Shown: piece by piece, positions 1 through 9,267 of the stretch
Layout: the number at the start of each line of letters is the position of its first letter
Position numbering within the stretch: position 1 is the first letter of the stretch
NCBI RefSeq assembly: GCF_900457465.1
Contig: NZ_UAUU01000011.1
Coordinates: 1,116,001 to 1,180,000 of the forward strand
Source: Sphingobacterium multivorum
GTDB taxonomy: Bacteria; Bacteroidota; Bacteroidia; Sphingobacteriales; Sphingobacteriaceae
Reading direction: 5' to 3'
DNA: 64,000 nt
Translations under genes and position numbers: made by a program
The notes under the pieces: model-generated
Seen by the model: only the letters and a program-made list of their open reading frames with translations
Told to the model about the DNA's origin: nothing
The model's database searches: none

Positions 1-927
1 GAGGCAGTCGATGTAACCAATGACTCTTGGGGGTATGCTTGGTACGACAATAATTGGAAGAGTGCCCGTGAAATCTTGTCTCGTACATTGTCGACTATTA
101 GCCGGGGCGGGACTTACATGTTAAATGTTGGGCCTAAACCAGATGGGACTATTCCTGAGCCAGCGAGCTTAGCTTTGCGTGGTGCTGGTGCGTGGATCCG
201 AAAGTATCCAGCGGCCGTTTATGGTGCGCAAGCTTCACCTTGGGGGCACGCTTTGCCTTGGGGGGATGCTACTGTACAAGGACGTAAAATTTCATTATTG
301 GTCTATCACTGGCCAACTAATGGAAAGTTGTTTGTTCCGGGCCTAACAAAGGGGATAACGTCGATCAATCTTTTAAACGCAGATGGGAAGAAAAAGTTAA
401 ATTATACGACCGATGGAAAATGGTTGGAGATCAATATCCCATCGGTAGCTCCAGATCCACTGGTTTCTGTGATTGAGGTCGTTATGCAGGGGACACCTCT
501 TATTGATAAAATGTTGGGTGTCGATCCGGCGATGGAGACAATTCTTCCTGTAGACTTTGCCGAAGTTGAAGGATGCCATAAAACCGGGAAATCCTGGATG
601 GAGAAATTCGGTGAATGGAAACATGTCGTTCAAGTAGGGCAATGGAATGATCAAAGTAAACTAACGTATGCTATAGACATTGTTAAGCCAGGCTATTATC
701 AAGTTGATCTAAATTATACAGGGCAGGGGAGAGTGGTGTGGAAGATCGAAAACTCGGCTGGAGAGATCGTGCAGAATCAACAAGCCGCTGCTTCAGTGTA
801 TAATTGGTACCCATGGGGATGGATGAAATTTAAAGCCGCAGGAAGATACAGCGTTACTGTTTCATTTCTTGAAGGTGATGGTGACAAGGTCAGTCTCAGT
901 GCACTTCGATTTAAACCTGTAGAATAG
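1..927 (+). CDS. alpha-L-fucosidase (GH29), C-terminal part, truncated by window edge
   Basis: The frame is open from base 1, so the start lies outside the window and 308 residues are visible. The segment around residues 25-48 (SRTLSTISRGGTYMLNVGPKPDG) is the conserved end of the GH29 barrel, where fucosidases have LLLNVGP.PDG. It is followed by a beta-rich C-terminal domain. GH29 enzymes release alpha-linked L-fucose with retention of configuration and in Bacteroidota are usually periplasmic or surface exposed. The catalytic nucleophile region is outside the window, so activity cannot be judged. A strong terminator begins at the stop codon, so this is the last gene of its transcript. Family call is firm; substrate is unknown. 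Confidence 0.85.
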   Translation, partial: EAVDVTNDSWGYAWYDNNWKSAREILSRTLSTISRGGTYMLNVGPKPDGTIPEPASLALRGAGAWIRKYPAAVYGAQASPWGHALPWGDATVQGRKISLLVYHWPTNGKLFVPGLTKGITSINLLNADGKKKLNYTTDGKWLEINIPSVAPDPLVSVIEVVMQGTPLIDKMLGVDPAMETILPVDFAEVEGCHKTGKSWMEKFGEWKHVVQVGQWNDQSKLTYAIDIVKPGYYQVDLNYTGQGRVVWKIENSAGEIVQNQQAAASVYNWYPWGWMKFKAAGRYSVTVSFLEGDGDKVSLSALRFKPVE

Positions 928-956
928 GCTGTTGCTGTCTATTCTACAGGTTTTTC
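914..956 (+). terminator. Rho-independent terminator of the fucosidase gene
   Basis: A 13-bp perfect stem (acctgtagaatag, 915-927, pairing with 939-951) closes an 11-nt loop and is followed by a T run. The left arm contains the last codons and the stop codon of the fucosidase. Confidence 0.85.
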
Positions 957-1042
957 AATCATCAATTTCTGTGCTTTCTGCCTTAATTGATGATATTCCC
1001 AAAAAAATCAAACAGGGATTTTTAGGCAGGCATTCGATTCAG

Positions 1043-1858
1043 CTAGTCTTGCATAAGAGTCTGTATTTTCTCAATAGAATCCTCATTCTCCAAAAACTCA
1101 AGATACGGTAACAAAGGTTCGATATCTTTTTTGTCCATTGTTTCTATGTCTTCAAATAAAGCATTTACAAAATCACTGCAAAAAGATTTGCCAAAGCTAT
1201 ACGTGATGATTCTCGCAAGATCATCACAATCGATTTCCGTGGCATTCAGATTAAATACAAGTTCAGGTATTTCGTAGTCGCCTTCTGCCGGATAGCCGAT
1301 ATACCTAAACATGCTTTCCTTCCAGACACGAAATAGAATTTGATGCGAGACATGTTTTCCAAAGTATTCGAACACCTTGGAAAGTAGATCGCAAGCTGCC
1401 TCCTTCTCAAAAACACCGGTAATGCTTTTGTCTATCAATTCAGCATAAGGAATGAAAATCGAGCTATCGAAATGAACATCAAAATTAGCGGTAAGCATAG
1501 CCAATATATGTTCTTTGGGCTGGATTCTTAGAAGTTGTCTTGCTGTTAATGAGGTTAAGTTGTGCTTTTGTTCTCGACCGTGGCTATCGGGGAGGAGCAC
1601 GGTGTGTTCTTTGTCGAGGAGCGAGATGACGAATTTCCAGTCTTCGGGCCTTTTGAGAATCCTGCAGTTATGAGCGAGATAACCGCTTCTTTTTGGGTCA
1701 GGTTTCTTGTCTCCGACAATAACTTCTCCAGGTTGAATAACATGTTCTGGAGGAACTTTAAACCTGCGTATATGCACAAAGAGTTCTTCTCCGGAAGGTA
1801 ACGCAAGAGTACCAAATCCTTTGTTATTGTCGAACCATTTGACAGCGCCGATAAACAT
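1043..1858 (-). CDS. cold-shock-domain protein with a long C-terminal helical extension
   Basis: About 271 residues. The first ~70 form a cold-shock (S1-like OB-fold) domain: GAVKWFDNNKGFGTL contains RNP1-like KGFG, and ELFVHIRRF matches the RNP2 region (usual VFVH). The remaining ~200 residues are mostly helical by composition and I recognise no family in them. Classical Csp proteins are ~70 residues, so this is a fusion; an RNA-binding role is likely for the N-terminus and unknown for the rest. The reading frame extends upstream to 1909, but the M at 1858 begins exactly at the domain (MFIGAVKW) and a TAccTTTA box at 1888-1895 lies inside the longer version, so I prefer the shorter start. 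Monocistronic. Confidence 0.75.
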   Translation of the reverse strand: MFIGAVKWFDNNKGFGTLALPSGEELFVHIRRFKVPPEHVIQPGEVIVGDKKPDPKRSGYLAHNCRILKRPEDWKFVISLLDKEHTVLLPDSHGREQKHNLTSLTARQLLRIQPKEHILAMLTANFDVHFDSSIFIPYAELIDKSITGVFEKEAACDLLSKVFEYFGKHVSHQILFRVWKESMFRYIGYPAEGDYEIPELVFNLNATEIDCDDLARIITYSFGKSFCSDFVNALFEDIETMDKKDIEPLLPYLEFLENEDSIEKIQTLMQD

Positions 1859-1887
1859 GGCTGGAGTTGAGTTTTGTTTCAATAGCA

Positions 1888-1895
1888 TAAAGGTA
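1888..1895 (-). promoter_or_regulatory. probable -7 element of the cold-shock-fusion gene
   Basis: Reading on the minus strand, TACCTTTA (one mismatch to TAnnTTTG) lies about 30 bp before the preferred start codon. It supports starting the protein at 1858. Confidence 0.4.
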
Positions 1896-2209
1896 ATGAA
1901 TAAATGCATTTATTATGCATTGAAAATGAAATATTTGTAATTATTTGCCGTGAAAGACTTTTAACGGATCCGATGGATTCTTAGTCTACATGGTTAAGAA
2001 CGCTTTCTAAACAGCCAAAATGTTCGTAATTTCAATAGAAAGCGACAATCAAATTAGTGGGACGGAATTGGACAGGAGTCAAAGGGCGTTTTGAAAAATC
2101 GATTGAGAGAATAATTTCATAGCATTTTTTGTCGCCTAGGCGTAATTTTGAGCTAACTTAGTCTGTTGAAATCTGTTCTATAAAATCGTTCAATAATATA
2201 ACGTATCCT

Positions 2210-3109
2210 ATGCAGTCTGTAATTGTCAAATCTATTCTCAATAAAACAAAACAAAGAGATCCTTGGTTTCTTGACGATTACACCGTTAACTCTTATAGCG
2301 GATGCTCGTTCAATTGTTTATATTGTTATATCAGAGGTAGTAAATATGGTATTAATATGGCCGAAAAGCTAAGTGTAAAGCGCAATGCGGTGGATTTGTT
2401 GGACCGAGCCCTAGCGCTTCGTGCCCGTAAAAAACAATATGGAATAATTGTATTGTCGTCTGCAACGGATCCTTATTTGCAATTTGAGCAAACCGAGCTA
2501 CTGACGCGGCAATTATTGGAAATTATACTACATTATCGTTTTCCAGTGCATATTATCACCAAATCGGATCTAGTAAGTCGGGATTTTGATTTGTTGAAGC
2601 AGATCGATGCTGAAGCGATACTTCCATTGGATCTGCAGGGTAAATTGACACATCGCGCTTTTATTACTTTTTCCTTTTCAACCATCGATATGGAAATTGC
2701 CAGCATATTTGAACCAGGTGCACCATCGCCTGAGCTTCGTTTGGATACATTGAGTGAAGCACGTAAGATGGGATTGTGTAGTGGCGTAAGTTTAATGCCT
2801 TTGTTGCCCTTTATTTCGGATACCGGAACTCATCTTGATCAGATGTTTGGGACTTTTCGATCCATTGATGCAAATTATATTTTTCCAGCAACCTTGGCCT
2901 TGTATGGTTCTGATCCTGGTGACAATCGGACGTTGGTTATGCGTGCGGTTGAAAAACACTATCCACAACTCGTGGAAAAATATCAACGATTGTTTGGTGC
3001 GGACGGCAAACTTCCTAGCTATTATCGACAGGCATTTGCGGAAAAGGTTAAGGGACTATGTCTGCAATATGGACTTAGGGACCGGCAGACGAATAATGAT
3101 CCCTTATAA
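2210..3109 (+). CDS. radical SAM protein, spore-photoproduct-lyase-like family
   Basis: 299 residues. The N-terminal TVNSYSGCSFNCLYCYIRG carries the CxxxCxxC cluster that binds the [4Fe-4S]/SAM centre of radical SAM enzymes. The surrounding pattern (NPYxGCxFxCxYCY-like, then a SATDPYLQFE block) is that of the SplB-related / Rv2578c-type radical SAM group, whose reaction is not well established. There is no signal peptide, so it is cytoplasmic. It stands alone, about 350 bp after the divergent cold-shock-fusion gene and 660 bp before the next gene. The family is clear; I do not claim photoproduct repair activity. Confidence 0.8.
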   Translation: MQSVIVKSILNKTKQRDPWFLDDYTVNSYSGCSFNCLYCYIRGSKYGINMAEKLSVKRNAVDLLDRALALRARKKQYGIIVLSSATDPYLQFEQTELLTRQLLEIILHYRFPVHIITKSDLVSRDFDLLKQIDAEAILPLDLQGKLTHRAFITFSFSTIDMEIASIFEPGAPSPELRLDTLSEARKMGLCSGVSLMPLLPFISDTGTHLDQMFGTFRSIDANYIFPATLALYGSDPGDNRTLVMRAVEKHYPQLVEKYQRLFGADGKLPSYYRQAFAEKVKGLCLQYGLRDRQTNNDPL

Positions 3110-3771
3110 ATTCCTGGGTATTTTTGGCGGTTGATCAATACCAAAGTAGCTTTTTCTCCTTCTCTGTGATGTGTGTTAAGTTGAGCCATTTGCATTTTTT
3201 CCTTATTGATAGGCCATTTAAGTTGAATGTGACGGTCTTGATTCTAATCTTTTTAATAAGCAATCTTATTCCGTAGTAAATACAGGTTTTTAGGTATGCT
3301 AACTGTTTGAATTTTAGCTTTTAATTGTATGTTTTCGCCCTGACTAAAACCGATAGAAAACAGATGTATTGGATAAAGGATTTTTTATGACGAAGTTTTA
3401 CGTTAAAACGAAGAAAATAATTAACCTAATTGTTTAAGTGTTTTGTGAAATAAGTGATCCCTCGCTTTGTTGTTTTTTGTATTGTATTGTTTCAAATATG
3501 TTACATTTTATTTCGTATAAGGTTTTTGTGAATATTATTTGTTTAATATTATTTAACATGTTGATTGATAGTGTTTTGATTCATTATGTCAAACTGATTG
3601 GTTCTTTGTTTTATTAAAAAATTAAAAAAGACATTCTGTTTCGTGTTAAAATTGTATTATCTTAATATTGATTTAACCAATTGTCGTTTAATTGTTTAGT
3701 AATGCTTTGTTAATAATTTACAAATATTAAATAACCTTTCTTTGTAACCGAAGAAAAACAAAACCAAATTC
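3110..3771. other. 662-bp AT-rich intergenic region upstream of SusC/SusD pair 1
   Basis: No convincing ORF, RNA gene or terminator was found. The stretch is strongly T-rich from about 3400 onward, as expected of an upstream regulatory region for the SusC gene, but no clear operator or exact TAnnTTTG box at a convincing distance could be assigned. Confidence 0.5.
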
Positions 3772-6700
3772 ATGAAAACGAAACACGTATTACTTCCTGT
3801 AATGATCGGGATGTCTCTCGGCGCGTGGGCCAAGAGCAAACCTGTCTTTCTGACATCTATTCCGGATGTTGAAATTTCCGCCAAATTTCAGGGGCCTATT
3901 CGAGGCATTGTAAAAACAGCAACCGGTGAACCTATCTCGGGTGTGTCAATTTTTAATTCAACTACTGGCAAAACTACGCAAACTGACCAACAAGGTGCTT
4001 TTGTCATCGAAGGGAAAACTGGGCATACATTGCGCTTGTCGATGATCGGTTTTGAAACACAGCACGTAAAAGTAGAGGCAATACCTTTAACCATTCAGTT
4101 AGTTTCGACAGATCAATCCCTTGATGAAGTAATTGTTGTCGGGTATGGTAAGCAAAAAAAGGTAAACTTAACAGGTGCTGTTACACAGATTGATGCGAAG
4201 ATACTTGAAAATCGCCCAGTTGCCAATGCAACTCAAGCTTTGCAGGGAGCAATACCAAATTTGAATATTACATTTACCAATGGTAGGCCAGGAGGGGAAG
4301 GAAATGTTAATATCCGGGGTTTTGCTTCGATAAACTCAGCTAATGCACAACCCCTTATTCTCATTGATGGGGTTCCGGGTAATATCAATACAATCAATCC
4401 GCGTGATATTGAATCGATATCGGTTTTAAAAGACGCTTCTGCGGCAGCGATTTATGGCGCTCGTGGGGCATTTGGTGTTATGCTCGTAACAACTAAAAAA
4501 GGAAAGGCCGGAAAAATGAACATTAATTATAGTAATAATTTTGGTTGGTCTGGACTGACGGTGCGGACAGATTTTATGACGAGCGGTTATGATGCTGCTA
4601 AACTAAATGATGAAGCTTTTATTCGTGCCACCGGTAATAGTTATACGGGATATACAGAAGATGACTATGCTGAACTATTGAAACGAAAAACAGATCCTAG
4701 TCTGCCTTCCGTAGTGGTTCAGAATAGAAATGGAAAAGATCAATATGTATATTATGGCAATACAGATTGGTGGAATGAGATGTATCGAAAAACACAGACC
4801 TCAATGGAACATTCGTTAAATTTCTCTGGCGGTAGTGAAAAAATTGATTACTATGTGTCGGGGCGACTTTATGAAAAAGGGGGGCTAATGAAAATTAACC
4901 AAGATAAATTCGATGCTTATAATGTTCGATCGCGCATAAATGCGCAGGTGACCCCTTGGTTGAAGGTAAGTGCAAATACCCAGCTGAATTACCAAAACTA
5001 CACCTATCCAGGATGGGCGACAAGTCCAGATAATAACAATAATTTTATTTCAACAACGGTACACGCTTTACCATCTTATGTGCCCATGAATCCCGATGGT
5101 ACCGCAACCTATAGGACGGAACTGAACAATTATAATATTGGCGATGGTATATATGCAGATTTGTTGCATGGAAAGTCAAAAGGTGGCGAGGATAAATATG
5201 AGTTTATCAATATGTTTGAGACTGTATTTCAGTTGGCGCCAAACTTGACCTTAACGGGTAATTATACCTTTACTTATAATCCGATCCATAACTGGAATAG
5301 AAGAACGGCCGCTCCTTGGTCTGTTTTTCCTGGTGTGATCAATTACTTGGGAAATGATACATATACCGAAACGATCATCAATAGGCCAAAACATTCACTC
5401 AACCTATTCGCCAATTATAGCAAGCAATTTGGAGATCATCAGTTTGCCGCCACGGTAGGCTTTAACCAGGAAACCACAGGATACAAACGAATCGGCGGTA
5501 CGCATACTAATTTGCTGTCGGAGGATTTGAATGATTTTGCGCTGGGGACTGGTCAAATGCAGTTACTCGGGAATGCAAATACCTGGGCATTACGAGGCTA
5601 TTTTGGAAGGTTGAATTACAATTATAAAGGGAAGTACCTGTTGGAGGTGAATGGTCGCTACGATGGAACGTCTAAATTTCCATCCAGTCAGCGATATGGT
5701 TTTTTTCCCTCTTTCTCGGGCGGATGGCGGATTTCGGAAGAGTCGTTTATGGCTAATCTGAAGCCTGTTTTGAATGAAGCTAAATTTAGAGTCTCCTATG
5801 GGGCGTTGGGTAACGCACAGGAAGCTGCTGAGTATGGTTACATCCAATTGTTGAATGCAGGATTGTCCAATTACATAACCAATGGTACAAAAACACAATA
5901 TCTGAGTGCACCAACTCCAATTTCGGCTGATTTAACCTGGGAGAGAACGAATACATTAAATTTCGGAACAGATCTCGAATTTTTTAGAACTCGACTGAGT
6001 GTATCTGCTGACTATTTTATTCGAAATACGCTCGATATGTTGATCCCGGGCAAAACATTGCCAGCGGTTTTTGGTTCGGCGTCGCCTCGGACAAACGCTG
6101 GAGACCTAAGAAATAAAGGCTGGGAGGTTTCTGTGGCTTGGCGTGATCAATTTGACTTGGATGGAAAATCTTTTGGCTATAATATTGGGTTGGGATTGTC
6201 GGATTCTAAAGCGAAGATCACACGTTTTGACAATAAGGAAATGCTGCTAAGTAACTATTATGTCGGCCAGACTTTGGGCGAAATTTGGGGGTATAAGGCT
6301 GATGGTTTTTTTCAGTCTCAGGCGGAAATCGACAATTGGAAAGTTAACCAGGATTATGTGGATAAACAACGATTGGCAGCACCGGGAGACTGGTCCAAGC
6401 TTCATCCTGGAGATTTGAAATTTGTTGATATTGGTGGAAAGGATGGCGTTCCGGATGGAAAGGTTGATGCTGGAGACAATACATTGATGAACCCTGGGGA
6501 TCAAGTGATCATTGGGAACAACAGAGCCCGTTATACATTTGGTTTTAATTTGGGGGCAAATTGGCAAGGATTCGATATTTCGGCCTTCTTTCAGGGGATA
6601 GGTCGACAACATTGGTGGCCTGGAGCAAATGCAGATAAGTTTTGGGGACCATACTCAAGACCGTACTATTCGTTTGTGCCGAAGGATTTTGAACAGGATA

Positions 6701-7038
6701 TTTGGACGCCTGAAAATACAGATGCCTATTATCCATTGTTAAGAGGCTATATTGCCTTGAATGATCGTGGATCTTTGAACGTCAAATCGGATCGTTACTT
6801 ACAGGATTTGGCCTATATACGACTAAAAAATCTAACCGTAGGCTATACGGTTCCTCAGGCCTGGCTAAAGCGCGTGAAATTGGCCAATGCGCGGATTTAT
6901 GTGTCTGGTGAAAATATTTGGACTGCGACTAAGCTCCGTTCCAAATATATTGATCCCGAACAGTCGGCTCAAGAGGTCAACGGAAGATCATATCCAATCT
7001 CTAAAACATTTTCATTTGGTCTAGATTTAACATTTTAA
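3772..7038 (+). CDS. SusC/RagA-family TonB-dependent outer-membrane transporter (pair 1)
   Basis: 1088 residues, the usual SusC length. After an N-terminal export signal, residues ~43-112 form a CarboxypepD_reg-like domain (GIVKTATGEPISGVSI). Next come the SusC signature around 118-128 (DEVIVVGYGKQ), a plug domain (SVLKDASAAAIYGARGAFGV) and a long beta-barrel ending in aromatic FGLDLTF. It imports ligands across the outer membrane with TonB energy, capped by its SusD partner, which starts 4 bp after the stop codon. No carbohydrate enzyme follows, only the betaine transporter behind a terminator, so the ligand cannot be deduced. Confidence 0.93.
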   Translation: MKTKHVLLPVMIGMSLGAWAKSKPVFLTSIPDVEISAKFQGPIRGIVKTATGEPISGVSIFNSTTGKTTQTDQQGAFVIEGKTGHTLRLSMIGFETQHVKVEAIPLTIQLVSTDQSLDEVIVVGYGKQKKVNLTGAVTQIDAKILENRPVANATQALQGAIPNLNITFTNGRPGGEGNVNIRGFASINSANAQPLILIDGVPGNINTINPRDIESISVLKDASAAAIYGARGAFGVMLVTTKKGKAGKMNINYSNNFGWSGLTVRTDFMTSGYDAAKLNDEAFIRATGNSYTGYTEDDYAELLKRKTDPSLPSVVVQNRNGKDQYVYYGNTDWWNEMYRKTQTSMEHSLNFSGGSEKIDYYVSGRLYEKGGLMKINQDKFDAYNVRSRINAQVTPWLKVSANTQLNYQNYTYPGWATSPDNNNNFISTTVHALPSYVPMNPDGTATYRTELNNYNIGDGIYADLLHGKSKGGEDKYEFINMFETVFQLAPNLTLTGNYTFTYNPIHNWNRRTAAPWSVFPGVINYLGNDTYTETIINRPKHSLNLFANYSKQFGDHQFAATVGFNQETTGYKRIGGTHTNLLSEDLNDFALGTGQMQLLGNANTWALRGYFGRLNYNYKGKYLLEVNGRYDGTSKFPSSQRYGFFPSFSGGWRISEESFMANLKPVLNEAKFRVSYGALGNAQEAAEYGYIQLLNAGLSNYITNGTKTQYLSAPTPISADLTWERTNTLNFGTDLEFFRTRLSVSADYFIRNTLDMLIPGKTLPAVFGSASPRTNAGDLRNKGWEVSVAWRDQFDLDGKSFGYNIGLGLSDSKAKITRFDNKEMLLSNYYVGQTLGEIWGYKADGFFQSQAEIDNWKVNQDYVDKQRLAAPGDWSKLHPGDLKFVDIGGKDGVPDGKVDAGDNTLMNPGDQVIIGNNRARYTFGFNLGANWQGFDISAFFQGIGRQHWWPGANADKFWGPYSRPYYSFVPKDFEQDIWTPENTDAYYPLLRGYIALNDRGSLNVKSDRYLQDLAYIRLKNLTVGYTVPQAWLKRVKLANARIYVSGENIWTATKLRSKYIDPEQSAQEVNGRSYPISKTFSFGLDLTF

Positions 7039-7042
7039 TAGT

Positions 7043-8785
7043 ATGAAAAAGATAGTATATATATATGCATTGTTGAGCTGTGGCATGATGGCTTGTAGCA
7101 AAGATTATTTGGAACGTTTGCCTGAATCGTCAGTTACTCCTGAGGCTTCCTTTAAAACAGAAAAGGATTTGGCGTTATTTACAAAGTCATTTTACGATGC
7201 CGCACTACCTTCGGCCGAAGGAGTTTATAACGAATCGGTCGATAATATCGTTAAGACAACATTGGATGATGAATTGACCGGAAAAAGACAGGTTCCGATA
7301 AGTGGCGGTGGATGGACTTGGGCAAATCTTCGTAATATCAATTACTTTTTGGCGAATTGCTTTAATACAGTTTCAGAAACGACTGCTGCGCCCTATGCTG
7401 CCGAGGCGCGCTTTTTTAGGGCATATTTTTATTTCGATAAACTGAAACGTTTTGGAGATGTGCCCTGGTATGACAAGGTCATTGATCAAAATGACGAAGA
7501 ACAACTTAAGAAGGCGAGGGATCCGAGAACTTTGGTTGTATCAAACATTCTCGCTGATCTGGACTATGCGATTGCCAATCTACCGGCTACCAAAAGTGAT
7601 GAAAAAGTGACCAAATGGACTGCATTGGCCTTAAAGTCCCGGGTCGCACTTTTTGAAGGAACATTTCGTAAATATCATACAGAATTTAATTTACCCGATG
7701 CAAACGGCCTGTTGGAGAAGGCGGCCGATGCAGCCAGCAAGCTTATGGAGGGAGCGCAATACAGCGTATACAATGCCGCGGGAACAGACTCTTATGGTGC
7801 ATTGTTTTATAGTGTTAATAGTTTGCCACAAGAGGTTATTTTAGCGCGGAAATTCTCGGATGCTTTGCAAATCTGGCACAATGTAAATTATTATACGATT
7901 ACAGCTTCCTACGGAAAACCCGGATTGGATAAAAATTTGGTGGATTCTTACCTGATGAAAGATGGAACGAGATTTACCGATAAATCAAATTACCAAACAA
8001 TGACGTTTAAGGAGGAGGTCCTAAATCGCGATCCACGTCTAAGCCAGACGATTCGTACGCCGGGCTATAAGCGTATTGGAGGTGCCGCTGCTGTTGCTCC
8101 GAACTTTGGGAATTCAGTGACGGGATATCAATTGATCAAATTTGTGGGAGATGTAAAGTATGATAACTTCAATCGTTCTGAAAATGATATGCCGATTTTT
8201 AGGTATGCCGAGGTTTTATTAAATTATGCTGAAGCGAAAGCAGAGTTAGGCACATTGAGCCAGGCCGATTTGGACAAATCAATTAAGTTGTTGCGCGATC
8301 GTGTAGGCATGCCAAATCTAAATCTGCAGGCGGCTAAATCAAATCCAGATGCATTTTTAGCGAAAGACTATCCGAATGTAGTTGGTGATATGAAGGGGGT
8401 ACTATTGGAAATAAGAAGAGAACGCCGTATTGAATTGGTGATGGAATCTTTCCGTTGGGATGATATCTTAAGATGGAAAAGCGGCCAGTTGGTCACGAGA
8501 CAATTTAAAGGGATGTATTTTCCGGGTACAGGCAAGTTTGATTTAGATAATGATGGTAAAGATGACGTTTGGATTTATGAAGGTGACAAGCCGAGTGCCT
8601 CGGGAATTCAGCTATTGAAATTGGGCTCGGAAATCTTATTGGAAAATGGGAATAAAGGAAATGTGATTATTAATGCGCATATCAAAAAAGTTTTCGATGA
8701 AAAGAAAGACTATTTATATCCAATTCCTGTCCAAGAACGACAATTAAATCCTAACCTTACCCAAAATCCAAACTGGGGAGAATAA
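7043..8785 (+). CDS. SusD/RagB-family surface lipoprotein (pair 1)
   Basis: 580 residues with a lipoprotein signal (lipobox Cys at residue 18, GMMACSKD). It has the RagB/SusD TPR-like features (AEARFFRAYFYFDKLKRFGDVPW near 115-140) and the C-terminal family block ERRIELVMESFRWDDILRW. SusD proteins sit on the cell surface as the lid of the SusC barrel and bind the incoming ligand. It forms a two-gene operon with the preceding SusC and is followed by a terminator. Confidence 0.93.
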   Translation: MKKIVYIYALLSCGMMACSKDYLERLPESSVTPEASFKTEKDLALFTKSFYDAALPSAEGVYNESVDNIVKTTLDDELTGKRQVPISGGGWTWANLRNINYFLANCFNTVSETTAAPYAAEARFFRAYFYFDKLKRFGDVPWYDKVIDQNDEEQLKKARDPRTLVVSNILADLDYAIANLPATKSDEKVTKWTALALKSRVALFEGTFRKYHTEFNLPDANGLLEKAADAASKLMEGAQYSVYNAAGTDSYGALFYSVNSLPQEVILARKFSDALQIWHNVNYYTITASYGKPGLDKNLVDSYLMKDGTRFTDKSNYQTMTFKEEVLNRDPRLSQTIRTPGYKRIGGAAAVAPNFGNSVTGYQLIKFVGDVKYDNFNRSENDMPIFRYAEVLLNYAEAKAELGTLSQADLDKSIKLLRDRVGMPNLNLQAAKSNPDAFLAKDYPNVVGDMKGVLLEIRRERRIELVMESFRWDDILRWKSGQLVTRQFKGMYFPGTGKFDLDNDGKDDVWIYEGDKPSASGIQLLKLGSEILLENGNKGNVIINAHIKKVFDEKKDYLYPIPVQERQLNPNLTQNPNWGE

Positions 8786-8801
8786 TACACCTTAAAAAAT
8801 G

Positions 8802-8842
8802 CGATCAGTGGTCGAGTGCTTCTCCCGCTGATCGTATTTTTA
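8802..8842 (+). terminator. Rho-independent terminator after SusC/SusD pair 1
   Basis: 10-bp stem CGATCAGTGG (8802-8811) with CCGCTGATCG (8825-8834, one G-T pair), 13-nt loop, then a T-rich tail. Confidence 0.8.
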
Positions 8843-8919
8843 ATATTACGATATGTTTTTTTTAACTAGCTGTATTTTAACTATATATGTTGTGAAAAAT
8901 GCGTTTAATTTATTTTTCG

Positions 8920-9267
8920 TACCTTTGTATCGTCAAAAGACAGAATGGCGTGAGTTTATTCCGCTATGGCTTTGTGCCTTTGGCACAGCCTAGGTTGTTC
9001 GTTATACTTGTTGAAGTATATTTTGGAGATGCTTTATAAATGGAGCATTTCGTCTTTAAAAGATTAGTTTCTTTTTCATCATTGCTCTTACCGAACCGAG
9101 AGTAAAGTATGTTAGTTAATAAGTTGATTGAACTGTACGAGTAAGATTTCGATCAAACGGACTCAACTGTAGGGATATTTTTTATTTGTAAGAAAATAGC
9201 GTAGGCGTATGGCCTTAGTGGATCACTTATGCCCTTTTGGTTTATTTATGTTTAAAAAAATTAAAGA
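8920..9267 (+). promoter_or_regulatory. promoter and long structured leader of the betaine transporter operon
   Basis: TACCTTTG at 8920-8927 matches the Bacteroidota -7 consensus and would leave a 5' leader of roughly 330 nt. The leader holds several short hairpins: ggct..gtgcc/ggcacagcc, ATGCT/AGCAT in gatgctttataaatggagcat, and CTCT/GAGAG before 9110. There is no ORF. I do not recognise a known riboswitch class; an osmolyte-responsive leader is only a possibility. Confidence 0.4.
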
